In this document: one piece after another, positions 56,409-64,000 of the stretch
Layout: each line of letters begins with the position of its first letter
Numbering within the stretch: position 1 is the first letter of the stretch
Source of the DNA: Candidatus Pantoea gossypiicola
Lineage (GTDB): Bacteria; Pseudomonadota; Gammaproteobacteria; Enterobacterales; Enterobacteriaceae
Assembly (NCBI RefSeq): GCF_008632075.1
Contig: NZ_VWVM01000002.1
Coordinates: forward strand, 193,462 to 257,461
Length of the DNA: 64,000 bases
Direction: 5' to 3'
Notes under the pieces: generated by a model
Seen by the model: the letters and a program-made list of their open reading frames with translations, nothing else
The model's database searches: none
What the model was told of the DNA's origin: nothing
Translations under genes and position numbers: made by a program

Positions 56409-57071
56409 TTGAAGCCGTTGTATGACGATTTGTGGATCTCAACCCCGGAATTCCCGGTGGAAGATGCCGTTAATGACCTGATGATGCATGGCTTTATGCT
56501 GCGTCACCCGCGCGGCAATCTGCTGATTGGCCGCGTAGAGAACCCGCTCGATCATGAAGTGATTGCCGATATCGGCGGCGTGATCCGTCACTATCTGACC
56601 CACTGGCACGAATCCGCGCCTGGTACGGCGGTGATCCAGCAGCGGTTTAGCAGCGCGCTTTACTGCCACAGCCGCTCATTAGGCCCCATCAGCCGTTTTG
56701 CGGAGCCTGATGACACCTTTTCGCAGCCGGAGACGCACTTCGGCGATTTCCATCTGCTGCCAACGCCCGGACACACGCCGGGCAGTTGCAGCTTTCTCTA
56801 CACCTCGCCGCTGGGGCTGACCTATCTGTTTGTCGGCGATACCGTAACCCGTTCTCATGACAACTGGATCACGGTGCTGGTGCCGGACAGTAATCCGGCT
56901 GAACTGAGTCAGACGCTGGAATTTTACCGCTCGCTGCGCCCCGACGTGGTACTGATGAGCACCACGCGCGGCCATCTTTCCTGGAAAAAAGTGACGCTGC
57001 AAAGCTGGCTGGCTGCCATTGATGAAGCTGAACAGCATCCCCTGGATCTGCGGGAAAATCCGCTGTTCTGA
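56409..57071 (+). CDS. Metallo-beta-lactamase-fold protein with altered metal motif
   Basis: 220 aa, TTG start at 56409 after AGGAG. The MBL fold is recognisable from YLTHWHES (in place of HxHxDH), PTPGHTPGSCSFLY, and TYLFVGDTVTRS, with a late His in TTRGHLSW. The third and fourth ligands of the first motif are changed to Glu-Ser, so metal binding may be reduced or single-site. It is 23 bp behind ldcA, likely in one transcript. The substrate is unknown. Confidence 0.8.
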   Translation: MKPLYDDLWISTPEFPVEDAVNDLMMHGFMLRHPRGNLLIGRVENPLDHEVIADIGGVIRHYLTHWHESAPGTAVIQQRFSSALYCHSRSLGPISRFAEPDDTFSQPETHFGDFHLLPTPGHTPGSCSFLYTSPLGLTYLFVGDTVTRSHDNWITVLVPDSNPAELSQTLEFYRSLRPDVVLMSTTRGHLSWKKVTLQSWLAAIDEAEQHPLDLRENPLF

Positions 57072-57485
57072 TTACAGTTCTTTGGTCAGATAGTGCCGCT
57101 GATGATGATCCATGTAGTTCGCCAGCGTGAGCCGCAGGGTGTAGCCAAGTTTTTCATAAAACGGCCGCGCCTGAAAACTGGCGGTATCCACCTGTGCATA
57201 GCGGCAGCCGCGATCCCGCGCCTCCTGCTCGGCAGCCTGTATAAGCCTGCTGCCTGCCCCCTGTCCGCGCTGCGCCTCACTCACCCAGAGCATATCAATC
57301 CGCAGCCAGTTACCGGTGGTTGAGCCGGTCAGCCCGGCCAGCTTTTTGCCCTGTTCGTCACGGATAAACACCCCAATTGACCTGATCGTATTCACATCAA
57401 TAAATTTGCTGTTGAAGGCGTTGAGACCCAGCCTGACCTCATCCAGATCCTGCGCGGTAACGTTGTCGGTAATCTCAGGTTGCAT
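57072..57485 (-). CDS. GNAT-family N-acetyltransferase
   Basis: 137 aa. Acetyl-CoA motif A is RGQGAGSRLIQAAEQEARDRGC near residues 79-100, and motif B is FYEKLGYTL near 115. A single-domain cytosolic acetyltransferase with unknown acceptor. Its stop directly abuts the stop of the convergent MBL-fold gene. Confidence 0.9.
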   Translation of the reverse strand: MQPEITDNVTAQDLDEVRLGLNAFNSKFIDVNTIRSIGVFIRDEQGKKLAGLTGSTTGNWLRIDMLWVSEAQRGQGAGSRLIQAAEQEARDRGCRYAQVDTASFQARPFYEKLGYTLRLTLANYMDHHQRHYLTKEL

Positions 57486-57500
57486 AGTGGCTCCAGAGGA

Positions 57501-57884
57501 TTAACTGTCGGAACGCTGACGATCGTCGTAACGCTCCAGGCTTAATGCATCCACATCGCGTTTTTCGCTGCGGCTGCAGGGCAGCAGTTTATCGGTGTCG
57601 CGGTAAACAAAGAAGGTTGCCTGGCTGCGCTGGTTCACAATCAGCTGATCGCCATTGCGAAAGCGGGTAATCGCCACCTGATCGCCCGCTTCTAAGCGGG
57701 TCCGCTGCTGACCGGCGGCAATCTGGAAGTGATTTTCCGGCCACATCAGGGTGGTTAAACCATATTCGGCACGCGAAACGGTCATGGTCGGCCGTCCGGG
57801 ACAGTTAAGCTGAAATTCGGTTTCACTCCAGGCGGGTGCGATATGACAGGCCAGCAGGCCCAGGGCAATTAACGCTGCCTTCAT
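57501..57884 (-). CDS. Exported protein of unknown function
   Basis: 127 aa. The signal peptide MKAALIALGLLACHIAPAWS predicts a periplasmic protein of about 107 residues with two cysteines (LNCPGRP and LLPCSRS) that may pair. The body is beta-rich. It lies 15 bp upstream of the GNAT gene in the same direction. No family recognised. Confidence 0.75.
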   Translation of the reverse strand: MKAALIALGLLACHIAPAWSETEFQLNCPGRPTMTVSRAEYGLTTLMWPENHFQIAAGQQRTRLEAGDQVAITRFRNGDQLIVNQRSQATFFVYRDTDKLLPCSRSEKRDVDALSLERYDDRQRSDS

Positions 57885-58027
57885 GCTGTGTCTCCACTGA
57901 TTTCATTGAGAATTTTCTTAGCTTAACATATAAAAACCAGATGAGAGGCGTGAGGCGAGCGTGACTAAGACCATTAAAAGGTAGAATCGGCGTGCGAAAA
58001 AAGCTGAAAGTTGAGAAAAGATAAAGT

Positions 58028-58066
58028 AATCCGGCCAGCCTGACAGCGTGCCCGCCTGGCCGGATT
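58028..58066 (-). terminator. Terminator of the 60-aa gene
   Basis: Perfect 11-bp arms AATCCGGCCAG and CTGGCCGGATT around 17 bases, followed on the minus strand by a T-rich stretch (ACTTTATCTTTT). It starts 5 bp after the stop at 58071. Confidence 0.8.
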
Positions 58067-58070
58067 ATGC

Positions 58071-58253
58071 CTATTCGGCGGCCACCTCGGCGGCCACTAA
58101 CATCAGCGCCAGCCCGGCATTTTCGCTATCATAAGCCTGCATGGCTGCACGAATATTCGCTGAGCAGGCGAGCACCTGTTGCTTTTTATCGGCTTCCAGT
58201 TCGTCAATCGCGTGGCGAATAATCATTAGACTTGCTTCTTCTTCTTTCATCAT
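58071..58253 (-). CDS. Small acidic helical protein of unknown function
   Basis: 60 aa, or 59 from the second ATG. It is predicted all-helical and rich in Glu and Ala (EEEASLMIIRHAIDELEADKKQQVLACSANIRAAMQAY), with no membrane segment. A strong terminator behind it supports that it is a real gene. No family recognised. Confidence 0.6.
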   Translation of the reverse strand: MMKEEEASLMIIRHAIDELEADKKQQVLACSANIRAAMQAYDSENAGLALMLVAAEVAAE

Positions 58254-58464
58254 TTATCCCTGGATTTGCCTAAGTGGTGCGCAAAGGAGCCAAGAATACC
58301 GTTTATTGCTAAGCAAAGTCACCCCTTTACATTCCTGTTGCTTAACGATTAAACAAATCACAAACAGGAAGCGTAGCGGAAACTGCTATAATTGAGTGAT
58401 TGGTGGTGCAACAGGATAGACTCTGTGCCACAAGACTCCCAGGGATTGAAGCAGGTAGAAAATC

Positions 58465-58794
58465 ATGATGCGACTCAGCATTTTTATCCTCATCGCATTG
58501 GTGACTGGATGTTCATCTGGCCCGAAAGGGGTGGAATGTCCGGGTGAGGTCTCGACAATTTATGGTCAGTCGATGGGACAGACACAGGGCGTGATTTTTG
58601 ACCTGGTTAACAGCTTTACCGTGACACGAGACAATGTCAGCGTTAACAGTGGCCCGTTGCAGTCGCTGGATCGGTTTAAATATGTCCCCTCCGCTGTGAC
58701 GCGTGAAGGTTACTATGCGCAGCGCCTGTCAGATAAGCAGTTCCGCCTGATTAATCCTTACCAGGACACCCAAATCACCTGGACCTGTCCATAA
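58465..58794 (+). CDS. Small lipoprotein of unknown function
   Basis: 109 aa. The lipobox VTGC lies 16 residues in (MMRLSIFILIALVTGC), with Ser-Ser after Cys, so outer-membrane sorting is expected. Two further cysteines (VECPGE and the penultimate residue) could pair. No family recognised. Confidence 0.75.
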   Translation: MMRLSIFILIALVTGCSSGPKGVECPGEVSTIYGQSMGQTQGVIFDLVNSFTVTRDNVSVNSGPLQSLDRFKYVPSAVTREGYYAQRLSDKQFRLINPYQDTQITWTCP

Positions 58795-58855
58795 GGGATG
58801 AATCCTGCTGCCAGATCGTTTATTGTCAGGAAACGTCAAGCAGCAGGGCTCCCCG

Positions 58856-59413
58856 ATGGAAAAGCGTCTGGATAACAACGGTTATATTGACTTCCCCTTC
58901 CCCGCTACGCGCAATGCGGATGGCTCTGTTAATCCCTGTGGCTTTGATCTGACGCTGGAAACCGGTCGTCTTGAAGAGATCGTCGTGCTGAATCGCTCAG
59001 CGAATCTGCGGCGACTGGTCGAGGAGGTTAATCTGCAGGAGGGGCTGTTTATGACCCTGGCCTGTGACTGGCAGCAGCAGGAAGATGCGGTCTGTGGTTT
59101 TATCGATGTGGCTTTTCGTCCCGACCTGCCGCAGCACGATCACCAGGAAGCTCTGCAGCTGGAAGCGAGCTTTCACCATTACCTGACCGGACAGGAGCAG
59201 CAACATCAACTGCCCGCCGGAACACTGGTCAACTATGCCCGTTCAGTACTTGACTGGAGCTGGTCGCCGCTGCGCCAGCGTCAGCGCGACTATGAAAAGA
59301 TTACCATTCAGTTCTATTGCCCGCAGGCGGATGATGCCGAATGGTGTTTTGATCACCTGCGTCATTTTCTGGTGAGCGTTTATCCGGCCTGCATCGCCGG
59401 CCGTTCTCTCTGA
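58856..59413 (+). CDS. Cytosolic protein of unknown function
   Basis: 185 aa from the ATG at 58856 behind an AGGG site; a TTG 33 bases earlier is less likely. No signal peptide or membrane segment. Trp- and Gln-rich, with NNGYIDFPFPATRNADGSVNPCGFDL near the N-terminus and DYEKITIQFYCPQADDAEWCF near the C-terminus. It precedes the exported Ppx/GppA-like gene by 22 bp. No family recognised. Confidence 0.68.
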   Translation: MEKRLDNNGYIDFPFPATRNADGSVNPCGFDLTLETGRLEEIVVLNRSANLRRLVEEVNLQEGLFMTLACDWQQQEDAVCGFIDVAFRPDLPQHDHQEALQLEASFHHYLTGQEQQHQLPAGTLVNYARSVLDWSWSPLRQRQRDYEKITIQFYCPQADDAEWCFDHLRHFLVSVYPACIAGRSL

Positions 59414-59435
59414 TCCCCTTTATCCAGGAGTCGCT

Positions 59436-60446
59436 ATGCGTTCTGCTGCGCTGTCAGTTTTCACGCTGTTCTGCTCGCTGTTTTTTGCCGCGGCGGCCCA
59501 GGCCGATCGCTGCCAGCAAATCCGTGCCGGTCTGGATATCGGTTCCGGTACCACCAAAATTGCGGTGGCGCGCGTCAATGTCTGCCAGCAGCGCATCGAA
59601 AAAGTGCTGTATCAGGATCAGCGCGCCGTGGCCTGGAACGACGCATTAGCCCATTCAGCGGATAACCAGCTGAGTCCGGCAGTCACCCACGAAGGTGCCG
59701 CCGCACTGCAGCAGCTGGTAGCGCACGCACAGCGCTTTCATCCACAGCGAATCAGCGGCGTGGCGACGGCGGTGTTTCGCAATGCCAGCAACGGTCAGGC
59801 CGTAATTGAACAGTTGCAGCGCCAGAGTGGTGCACAAATCAGCATTATTTCGCAGCAGCAGGAAGCGATGCTCGGCTTTCTCTCTGCCAAAGCCGCGCTT
59901 AAGGATCCAATGGTCCGGGATGAGCAGTTGCTGGTCTGGGATATTGGCGGTGGGTCAATGCAGATGACGGCATGGCGACAGCAGGCGGGCAAACCGGTAG
60001 CGGATATTTACCAGGGCAGACTGGCCTCAGTGACGCTGAAAAACTTTATCCTGACGGTGCTGAAGAACAGCCCGGAGGCTAAATCGCCCAACCCGATTGG
60101 TTCCTGGCGGCAGTCGGTGCTGCGCTTTGTGCAGTTTTACGCGACTAACGAAGTCAGTCCGCAGATCAAACAGGATGTGGCCGGTCGTCGGGTGATTGGG
60201 ATCGGAGGCGTGCACGGTTTTTCGATTCGCAATCAGTTACCGGGTAAACTCAACCGCTATACGCTGGCGACCCTGAGCCAGCTCTCGCAGCAGCAGGTCT
60301 GGAAAGGCGACAGCGAATTGCAGGGTGACTACCGCGCCACTGACGTGAGTAACCTGTTACTGGTGGAAGGTTATATGCAGGCGCTGAAAATGGATGAGGT
60401 GGAGATTGTTGAGACCAGCCTGATTCAGGGCGTGCTGTTGCAATAG
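59436..60446 (+). CDS. Exported Ppx/GppA-like phosphatase
   Basis: 336 aa. A signal peptide (MRSAALSVFTLFCSLFFAAAAQA) is followed by an ASKHA-fold Ppx/GppA domain: the first phosphate loop RAGLDIGSGTTKIAV near residues 29-43, the catalytic-type Glu in SQQQEAMLGFLSA near 145, the second phosphate loop VWDIGGGSMQMTAW near 170, and a late IGIGGVHG. Family members are normally cytosolic and hydrolyse polyphosphate or pppGpp. A periplasmic location for this one is inferred from the signal peptide; its substrate is unknown. Confidence 0.85.
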   Translation: MRSAALSVFTLFCSLFFAAAAQADRCQQIRAGLDIGSGTTKIAVARVNVCQQRIEKVLYQDQRAVAWNDALAHSADNQLSPAVTHEGAAALQQLVAHAQRFHPQRISGVATAVFRNASNGQAVIEQLQRQSGAQISIISQQQEAMLGFLSAKAALKDPMVRDEQLLVWDIGGGSMQMTAWRQQAGKPVADIYQGRLASVTLKNFILTVLKNSPEAKSPNPIGSWRQSVLRFVQFYATNEVSPQIKQDVAGRRVIGIGGVHGFSIRNQLPGKLNRYTLATLSQLSQQQVWKGDSELQGDYRATDVSNLLLVEGYMQALKMDEVEIVETSLIQGVLLQ

Positions 60447-60466
60447 CGCAACGCTTCCACACTTCG

Positions 60467-60679
60467 CTACACGTCAGATTTAACCAGCCGGATAGCGTGA
60501 TCCAGCATCCGCTGCTCATCCCGTTCACTGTGGGCGCGCTGCTGGCGGGTACGCTTAAGCAGGTCGTAGATTTCGCCACGCCGGGTGTCATGACCGCGCT
60601 CCATCAGCACAATGACTGCATCGCCAATAACGCGGCAGACTTCATCATAGTCATCATCATTCAGTGCATCACGTTTCAT
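60467..60679 (-). CDS. Small helical protein, possible YmgB/AriR relative
   Basis: 70 aa. The arrangement YDEVCRVIGDAVIVLMERGHDTRRGEIYDLL followed by a charged helix RDEQRMLDHAIRLV resembles the YmgB/AriR biofilm and acid-response family, but the match by eye is weak. No signal or membrane segment. It is convergent with the exported Ppx/GppA-like gene. Confidence 0.55.
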   Translation of the reverse strand: MKRDALNDDDYDEVCRVIGDAVIVLMERGHDTRRGEIYDLLKRTRQQRAHSERDEQRMLDHAIRLVKSDV

Positions 60680-60859
60680 CGTTTCTCCTCCGTCTGTGAC
60701 TTTCTTCTCAAAAGGCTAGACAGGAAATGGCGGGCCCGCAAATGCAGCGCCATTAACAGCCAGAAATGATTTTTTAGGCCCTTATCGGGCGCTGGCGGAG
60801 CAGAACTCACTATCTTTGCTACGCTTTGAGAGTCTTACTCAAAACCAAGGAGCATTTAA

Positions 60860-61108
60860 ATGTCAGGAAAAATCGAAGATAAAGTAAAAGAAGCCGCTGG
60901 CGCAGTTCAGGAACAATGGGGTGCAGCAACCGGTTCATCTGAGCATCAGGCTAAAGGCGCAGCGCGTCGTTACACCAACCAGGCAAGCTATGCTGCACGT
61001 GATGCTGCTGAGACCATTCGCGATCAGGTTCAGTCCAATCCTGCTGCCGGTCTGGCCATTGCTGCAGGCGTTGGCGTATTTATTGGCTTCCTGCTGGGTC
61101 GCAAGTAA
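60860..61108 (+). CDS. CsbD/DUF883-type stress protein
   Basis: 82 aa. The N-terminus MSGKIEDKVKEAAGAVQEQWG matches the CsbD-like pattern. The C-terminus DQVQSNPAAGLAIAAGVGVFIGFLLGRK is a YqjD/ElaB-type single membrane anchor with a glycine zipper. Proteins of this kind are abundant in stationary phase and sit at the inner membrane. It has its own terminator. Confidence 0.88.
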   Translation: MSGKIEDKVKEAAGAVQEQWGAATGSSEHQAKGAARRYTNQASYAARDAAETIRDQVQSNPAAGLAIAAGVGVFIGFLLGRK

Positions 61109-61127
61109 TACCGCCACACGTCAACAG

Positions 61128-61156
61128 AACGGGAGCCACGGGCTTCCGTTTTTTTT
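61128..61156 (+). terminator. Intrinsic terminator after the CsbD/DUF883-type gene
   Basis: Stem AACGGGAGCC / GGCTTCCGTT with one wobble pair and a three-base loop, followed by a run of eight T. Confidence 0.92.
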
Positions 61157-61271
61157 GGCTTTAGCTGACCGCATGCTGAGAAACATCTGAAAGATACGCC
61201 TTAACAGGCCAGCGCACGGTGAGTCTTCAGTCTTAATTACGTTCTCTTTCTGACAACATCAAGGTGACCTC

Positions 61272-61442
61272 ATGAAAACGATTCCTGCTTTGCTGCTGGT
61301 TGCAGCGACCTTAACCTCTCTGGCGGGCTGCTCACATAAGAGCGACGCGATTAAAGAAGATGGCCGTCCCCATGCGCCAAGTGGCCAGTCTTCTCCTGGC
61401 GGCACCCTGGGTTCAGGCCCGGTGGGTCAGCCTCAGTCGTAA
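61272..61442 (+). CDS. Small lipoprotein
   Basis: 56 aa. The signal MKTIPALLLVAATLTSLAGC ends in a lipobox LAGC, with Ser-His after Cys. The mature 37 residues are polar and rich in Gly, Pro and Ser (GQSSPGGTLGSGPVGQPQS) and probably unstructured. AAGGTGA upstream and a strong terminator downstream support a real gene. No family recognised. Confidence 0.78.
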   Translation: MKTIPALLLVAATLTSLAGCSHKSDAIKEDGRPHAPSGQSSPGGTLGSGPVGQPQS

Positions 61443-61449
61443 TACCCTG

Positions 61450-61480
61450 CCCCGGCACACGTGCCGGGGTTTGTTTATTT
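61450..61480 (+). terminator. Intrinsic terminator after the 56-aa lipoprotein gene
   Basis: Perfect 9-bp stem CCCCGGCAC / GTGCCGGGG with a two-base loop and a T-rich tail (TTTGTTTATTT), 8 bp after the stop. Confidence 0.93.
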
Positions 61481-61794
61481 ATATTGAATAGCACCCGTAA
61501 AATAAATCCGCTATTAGTTAACCTGCTAGTAATTAAGGACGGAATTAAAAAATCCTTAAATGTTATTTTTATAACAATCATCTCAACTCTTTTCAATAAT
61601 TGCCTACCTCTTTTACACAATTCTGTATATATATCCTGAATAAACAACACTAAAATTGTGGAAACAGTTTAAACAAATATTCTACGAACGATAAAAAACA
61701 TTCCTCCCTGCTGAACTTTAGACGTAAAAATACCCTCTAATAATGCACAACACCTTTTGTTTAATAGTATTGATACGTTCAAGAGAATTCAGAC
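61481..61794. other. AT-rich gene-free stretch upstream of the glycosyltransferase
   Basis: About 315 bp, strongly AT-rich, with no credible gene. It presumably carries the promoter of the glycosyltransferase gene that follows; the low GC continues into that gene's first third. No clear boxes or repeats could be assigned. Confidence 0.5.
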
Positions 61795-62856
61795 GTGAAG
61801 AAAAAAAAGATTTATCTGATAGACCGAATTTTAACGCTTTATTCTCGATTTTCAGGCAGAACAAAACCGCAGGCCTTGCAGGCGCTGAAACCCGGCACAG
61901 TCGTGATTTACTCCACTACGGCTCTGGGCGATTTTCTGATGAATACACCGGCTATCTGGAGCCTGAAAAATCGCTTTCCCACCAGCAAATTTATTCTGGT
62001 TTCCAGTAAGAAAAATAAGGATCTGGTCAGCCGTTATAACTGGTTCGATAAGATCTATATCTGGGATAACAAAGTGGCTAATTTCCTGCCGCTATTTTTC
62101 AAACTGCGTCGCCAGAAACCTGATCTGTCAGTGATATTACACGCCCATTTTCCTTACGATATTATGAGTTCGGTGCTGACCGGGAGTAAGGCGATTGTGC
62201 GCGATCATTACGGCAGCGAATCGCCTGTGCTGAATAAATATCTTGATCACTATTCAGGCTATTTCGACGACCACACCATCAAGCGTAAGCTGAAACTGAT
62301 AGAAGCGCTGGGTGCAGAGACAGAGCAGACCCGGATGCATCTGCCCGAGATAAATAATTGTCCTGCTGCAACGGTGAGCCATCGCCGTATCGGTTTTCAG
62401 TTAGGTGCTTCGAAAGATATTCGCCGCTGGCCGTTGACTTCATTCAGCCAGCTGGCGACCGCGTTGCTCGAACGCTGGCCTGACGCTGAAATTATTGTTA
62501 CCGGTACAGCCGCTGAGCAGCCGCTTGAGAAACAATTTATCGAGAGCCTGCCGCTGCACTGCCGTAAGCGTGTGACGCCAATGGCGGGCAAAACGAATCT
62601 CAGCGGCCTGATCACCCTGATCCGCACGCTGGACCTGCTGGTCACCGGCGATACCGGCCCACTGCACATCGCCGTGGCGGCACAGACGCCAACGGTCAGC
62701 CTGTTCTCTACCGCCAATCCACGCTATACCGGCCCCTGTCAGGACAGCGATCGTCATATTGTTATTCATCGACCGGATAAAACGGCGTCACAGCATCCTA
62801 TGGCGTCGATCAAGGCCGAAGAAGTCGAGCAGGCCGTGGCCAGACTGGTGGGGTAA
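61795..62856 (+). CDS. Family 9 (heptosyltransferase-like) glycosyltransferase
   Basis: 353 aa, GTG start at 61795. The N-terminal part has VVIYSTTALGDFLMNTPAIWSLKNRFPTSKFILVSS, the GT9 acceptor domain pattern with Asp in GDFLMNTP. The C-terminal part has IGFQLGASKDIRRWP and the donor motif DLLVTGDTGPLHIAVAAQTPTVSLFSTANP. It adds a heptose or related sugar during LPS core building at the inner membrane. The first third is AT-rich, hinting at transfer. It overlaps the next gene by one base. Confidence 0.87.
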   Translation: MKKKKIYLIDRILTLYSRFSGRTKPQALQALKPGTVVIYSTTALGDFLMNTPAIWSLKNRFPTSKFILVSSKKNKDLVSRYNWFDKIYIWDNKVANFLPLFFKLRRQKPDLSVILHAHFPYDIMSSVLTGSKAIVRDHYGSESPVLNKYLDHYSGYFDDHTIKRKLKLIEALGAETEQTRMHLPEINNCPAATVSHRRIGFQLGASKDIRRWPLTSFSQLATALLERWPDAEIIVTGTAAEQPLEKQFIESLPLHCRKRVTPMAGKTNLSGLITLIRTLDLLVTGDTGPLHIAVAAQTPTVSLFSTANPRYTGPCQDSDRHIVIHRPDKTASQHPMASIKAEEVEQAVARLVG

Positions 62857-63185
62857 TGAACGATCTTTCTCACGCCATTATTGCGCTGATTGAATACCAC
62901 AATCAGCCAACCGCCCTGGGCAGGTTCCGGAAAGTGGATCGGGCAGGTTTTCATCTGCAGCAGCTGCCGCTGAATGAGGTGGAGTTCGCGATTCTGATGA
63001 ATGATTTTTTTGCCACGTTCAACGTCTGCTCTGAGCATTATGATGATGCCCGCTATTTTCCGGCGACGCTCCCGCGGCGTATGACACTGATGAAGGGATT
63101 TAAATCTGGCGGATATTATCCCGTAACGGTCGCGATGCTATGTGAAGCGGCCAGCCGGGGGCGCTGGCCTGAAGCAGATTACTGA
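62856..63185 (+). CDS. DUF1493-like small protein
   Basis: 109 aa. The pattern LPLNEVEFAILMNDFFATFNVCSEHYDDARYFPATLP and a closing TVAMLCEAASRGRWP suggests the DUF1493 group of acyl-carrier-like small proteins, but I cannot see a clear phosphopantetheine Ser. The start overlaps the glycosyltransferase stop (TAATG), indicating coupling. Function unknown. Confidence 0.65.
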   Translation: MNDLSHAIIALIEYHNQPTALGRFRKVDRAGFHLQQLPLNEVEFAILMNDFFATFNVCSEHYDDARYFPATLPRRMTLMKGFKSGGYYPVTVAMLCEAASRGRWPEADY

Positions 63186-64000
63186 ATAATCGTATGGGCG
63201 AAGGCGTCATAGACCTCGCGGCTGCTCAGCGCGTTGACCTCACGTGACGCCGGTTGCAGCACCTGATAGTTAACCTGCCACGGATGCCAGCACGCCGGAT
63301 CGCTGTCGCCAAACAGCGCCACTACCGGCAGCCCCAGTGCGGCACCGATGTGCATTGCCCCGCCATCGCTGCTCACCAGCCCCTGACACAACGACATAGC
63401 CGCAATCAGCTGCGGCAGGCTGGTAGTCGCCACCGCCTTTATCGGCAGGTGCGGACAGAGCGCCATGATTTCACGCGCTTTTTCATCATCCCCCGGATGA
63501 CGCGGATTGTCGCGGCTGCCAGGTGACCAGAGCAGCATGATCTGGCAGGGATGATGCGCCGCGATCTTCTCCGCCAGCCCGGCAAACCGCGTGGCTTCCC
63601 ACTGCTGGCTTGGCTTACGGGCGCTGATCTGAAGTGCATAGACCGGAAGAGTGGAATCAATGGCGTGGGTGTCTCGCAGGCTGGCCGCCATAGCCGTATC
63701 CGGCTGCAGGGTCAGTTTGCCTGGCGCGGTGGCGCTGAGATGCAAATCCCGTCCCAGACTAAACAGGGTTTCGCTGATATGACAGGGTGACTGGCTGGGT
63801 GGTGGCAATAACTCTGTGATCAGCGGATGCGACTGCTGCCCCAGCGCGATTACTCTGGCGGGACGCACGATTTTAACCCACTTCAGACCATGCTGATCCC
63901 AGCGGCTTTTGGCCAGAATCACGATGTCGTAACGTTGCTTTTTCAGATTCAGCATCAGCTTCAGTCGCTGCAACACACAGGCCAGTCGTCCCTGCCCTGC
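63179..64000 (-). CDS. Family 9 (heptosyltransferase-like) glycosyltransferase, C-terminal part
   Basis: The open frame continues to the window edge without a stop, so the true start and probably the first 60-80 residues are outside. Visible are KKQRYDIVILAKSRWDQHG, LPVYALQISARKPSQQWEATRFAGLAEKI, and the donor motif CQGLVSSDGGAMHIGAALGLPVVALFGDSDPACWHPW. It has the GT9 fold with the SDGGAMH variant of the donor-site loop. It is convergent with the DUF1493-like gene, overlapping by 7 bp. Confidence 0.85.
   Translation of the reverse strand, partial: AGQGRLACVLQRLKLMLNLKKQRYDIVILAKSRWDQHGLKWVKIVRPARVIALGQQSHPLITELLPPPSQSPCHISETLFSLGRDLHLSATAPGKLTLQPDTAMAASLRDTHAIDSTLPVYALQISARKPSQQWEATRFAGLAEKIAAHHPCQIMLLWSPGSRDNPRHPGDDEKAREIMALCPHLPIKAVATTSLPQLIAAMSLCQGLVSSDGGAMHIGAALGLPVVALFGDSDPACWHPWQVNYQVLQPASREVNALSSREVYDAFAHTIIQ

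Overview
The window looks like a chromosomal segment of a plant-associated enterobacterium of the Erwiniaceae, most likely Pantoea. The reasoning is inference from gene content. The right half carries enterobacterial housekeeping neighbours (ghrA-ycdX-ycdY, treA, ycgR, emtA, ldcA, an aldB-type dehydrogenase). The left half is a complete type VI secretion (T6SS) locus in a layout known from Pantoea and Erwinia. No rRNA, tRNA, CRISPR array or intact insertion sequence was found.

Region 1 (1-27,875, all on the minus strand, transcribed right to left) is the T6SS locus: SH3-like lipoprotein, tssJ, tssK, tssL, tssM, tagF, tssA, tssB, tssC, a small membrane protein, hcp, a cargo island, tagH (fha), pppA, an exported accessory protein, tagJ, tssE, tssF, tssG, clpV (tssH), ppkA and the 5' end of vgrG. 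All 13 core parts are present. TagF, PpkA, PppA and TagH form the known post-translational switch. Between hcp and tagH lies an AT-rich cargo island (about 12.5-15.5 kb). It holds a putative membrane-acting effector with a glycine-zipper C-terminus, two tandem paralogous membrane proteins that look like its immunity proteins, a Tai4-like amidase immunity protein without its Tae4 amidase, and an LprI/DUF1311 protein.

Region 2 (about 28-45 kb) follows a gene-free stretch of roughly 1 kb. It holds single genes and short clusters: aldehyde dehydrogenase, a methyltransferase, a class I glutamine amidotransferase, an EamA transporter, a family III CoA-transferase, a RelE/Xre toxin-antitoxin pair lying between two copies of a 24-bp hairpin sequence, ycdY-ycdX-ghrA, treA, a Fur-controlled hydroxamate siderophore receptor, a GlsB/YeaQ membrane protein, ycgR behind a near-perfect sigma-28 promoter, and an MscS-family channel.

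Region 3 (44.4-54.7 kb) is a sugar catabolic locus: fucose/arabinose-isomerase-like enzyme, FGGY kinase, split transketolase, a ribose-type ABC importer with a DUF2291 lipoprotein, and a divergent SorC-family regulator. An identical 14-bp perfect palindrome stands in front of both minus-strand units and is a good candidate operator. The enzyme set fits the isomerase, kinase and two-subunit transketolase scheme described for D-apiose. The substrate is inferred, not shown.

Region 4 (54.7-64 kb) holds emtA, ldcA, a metallo-beta-lactamase-fold protein, a GNAT acetyltransferase, several small exported or lipoprotein genes, an exported Ppx/GppA-like protein, a CsbD/DUF883-type stress protein, and two family 9 glycosyltransferases, the second cut by the window edge.
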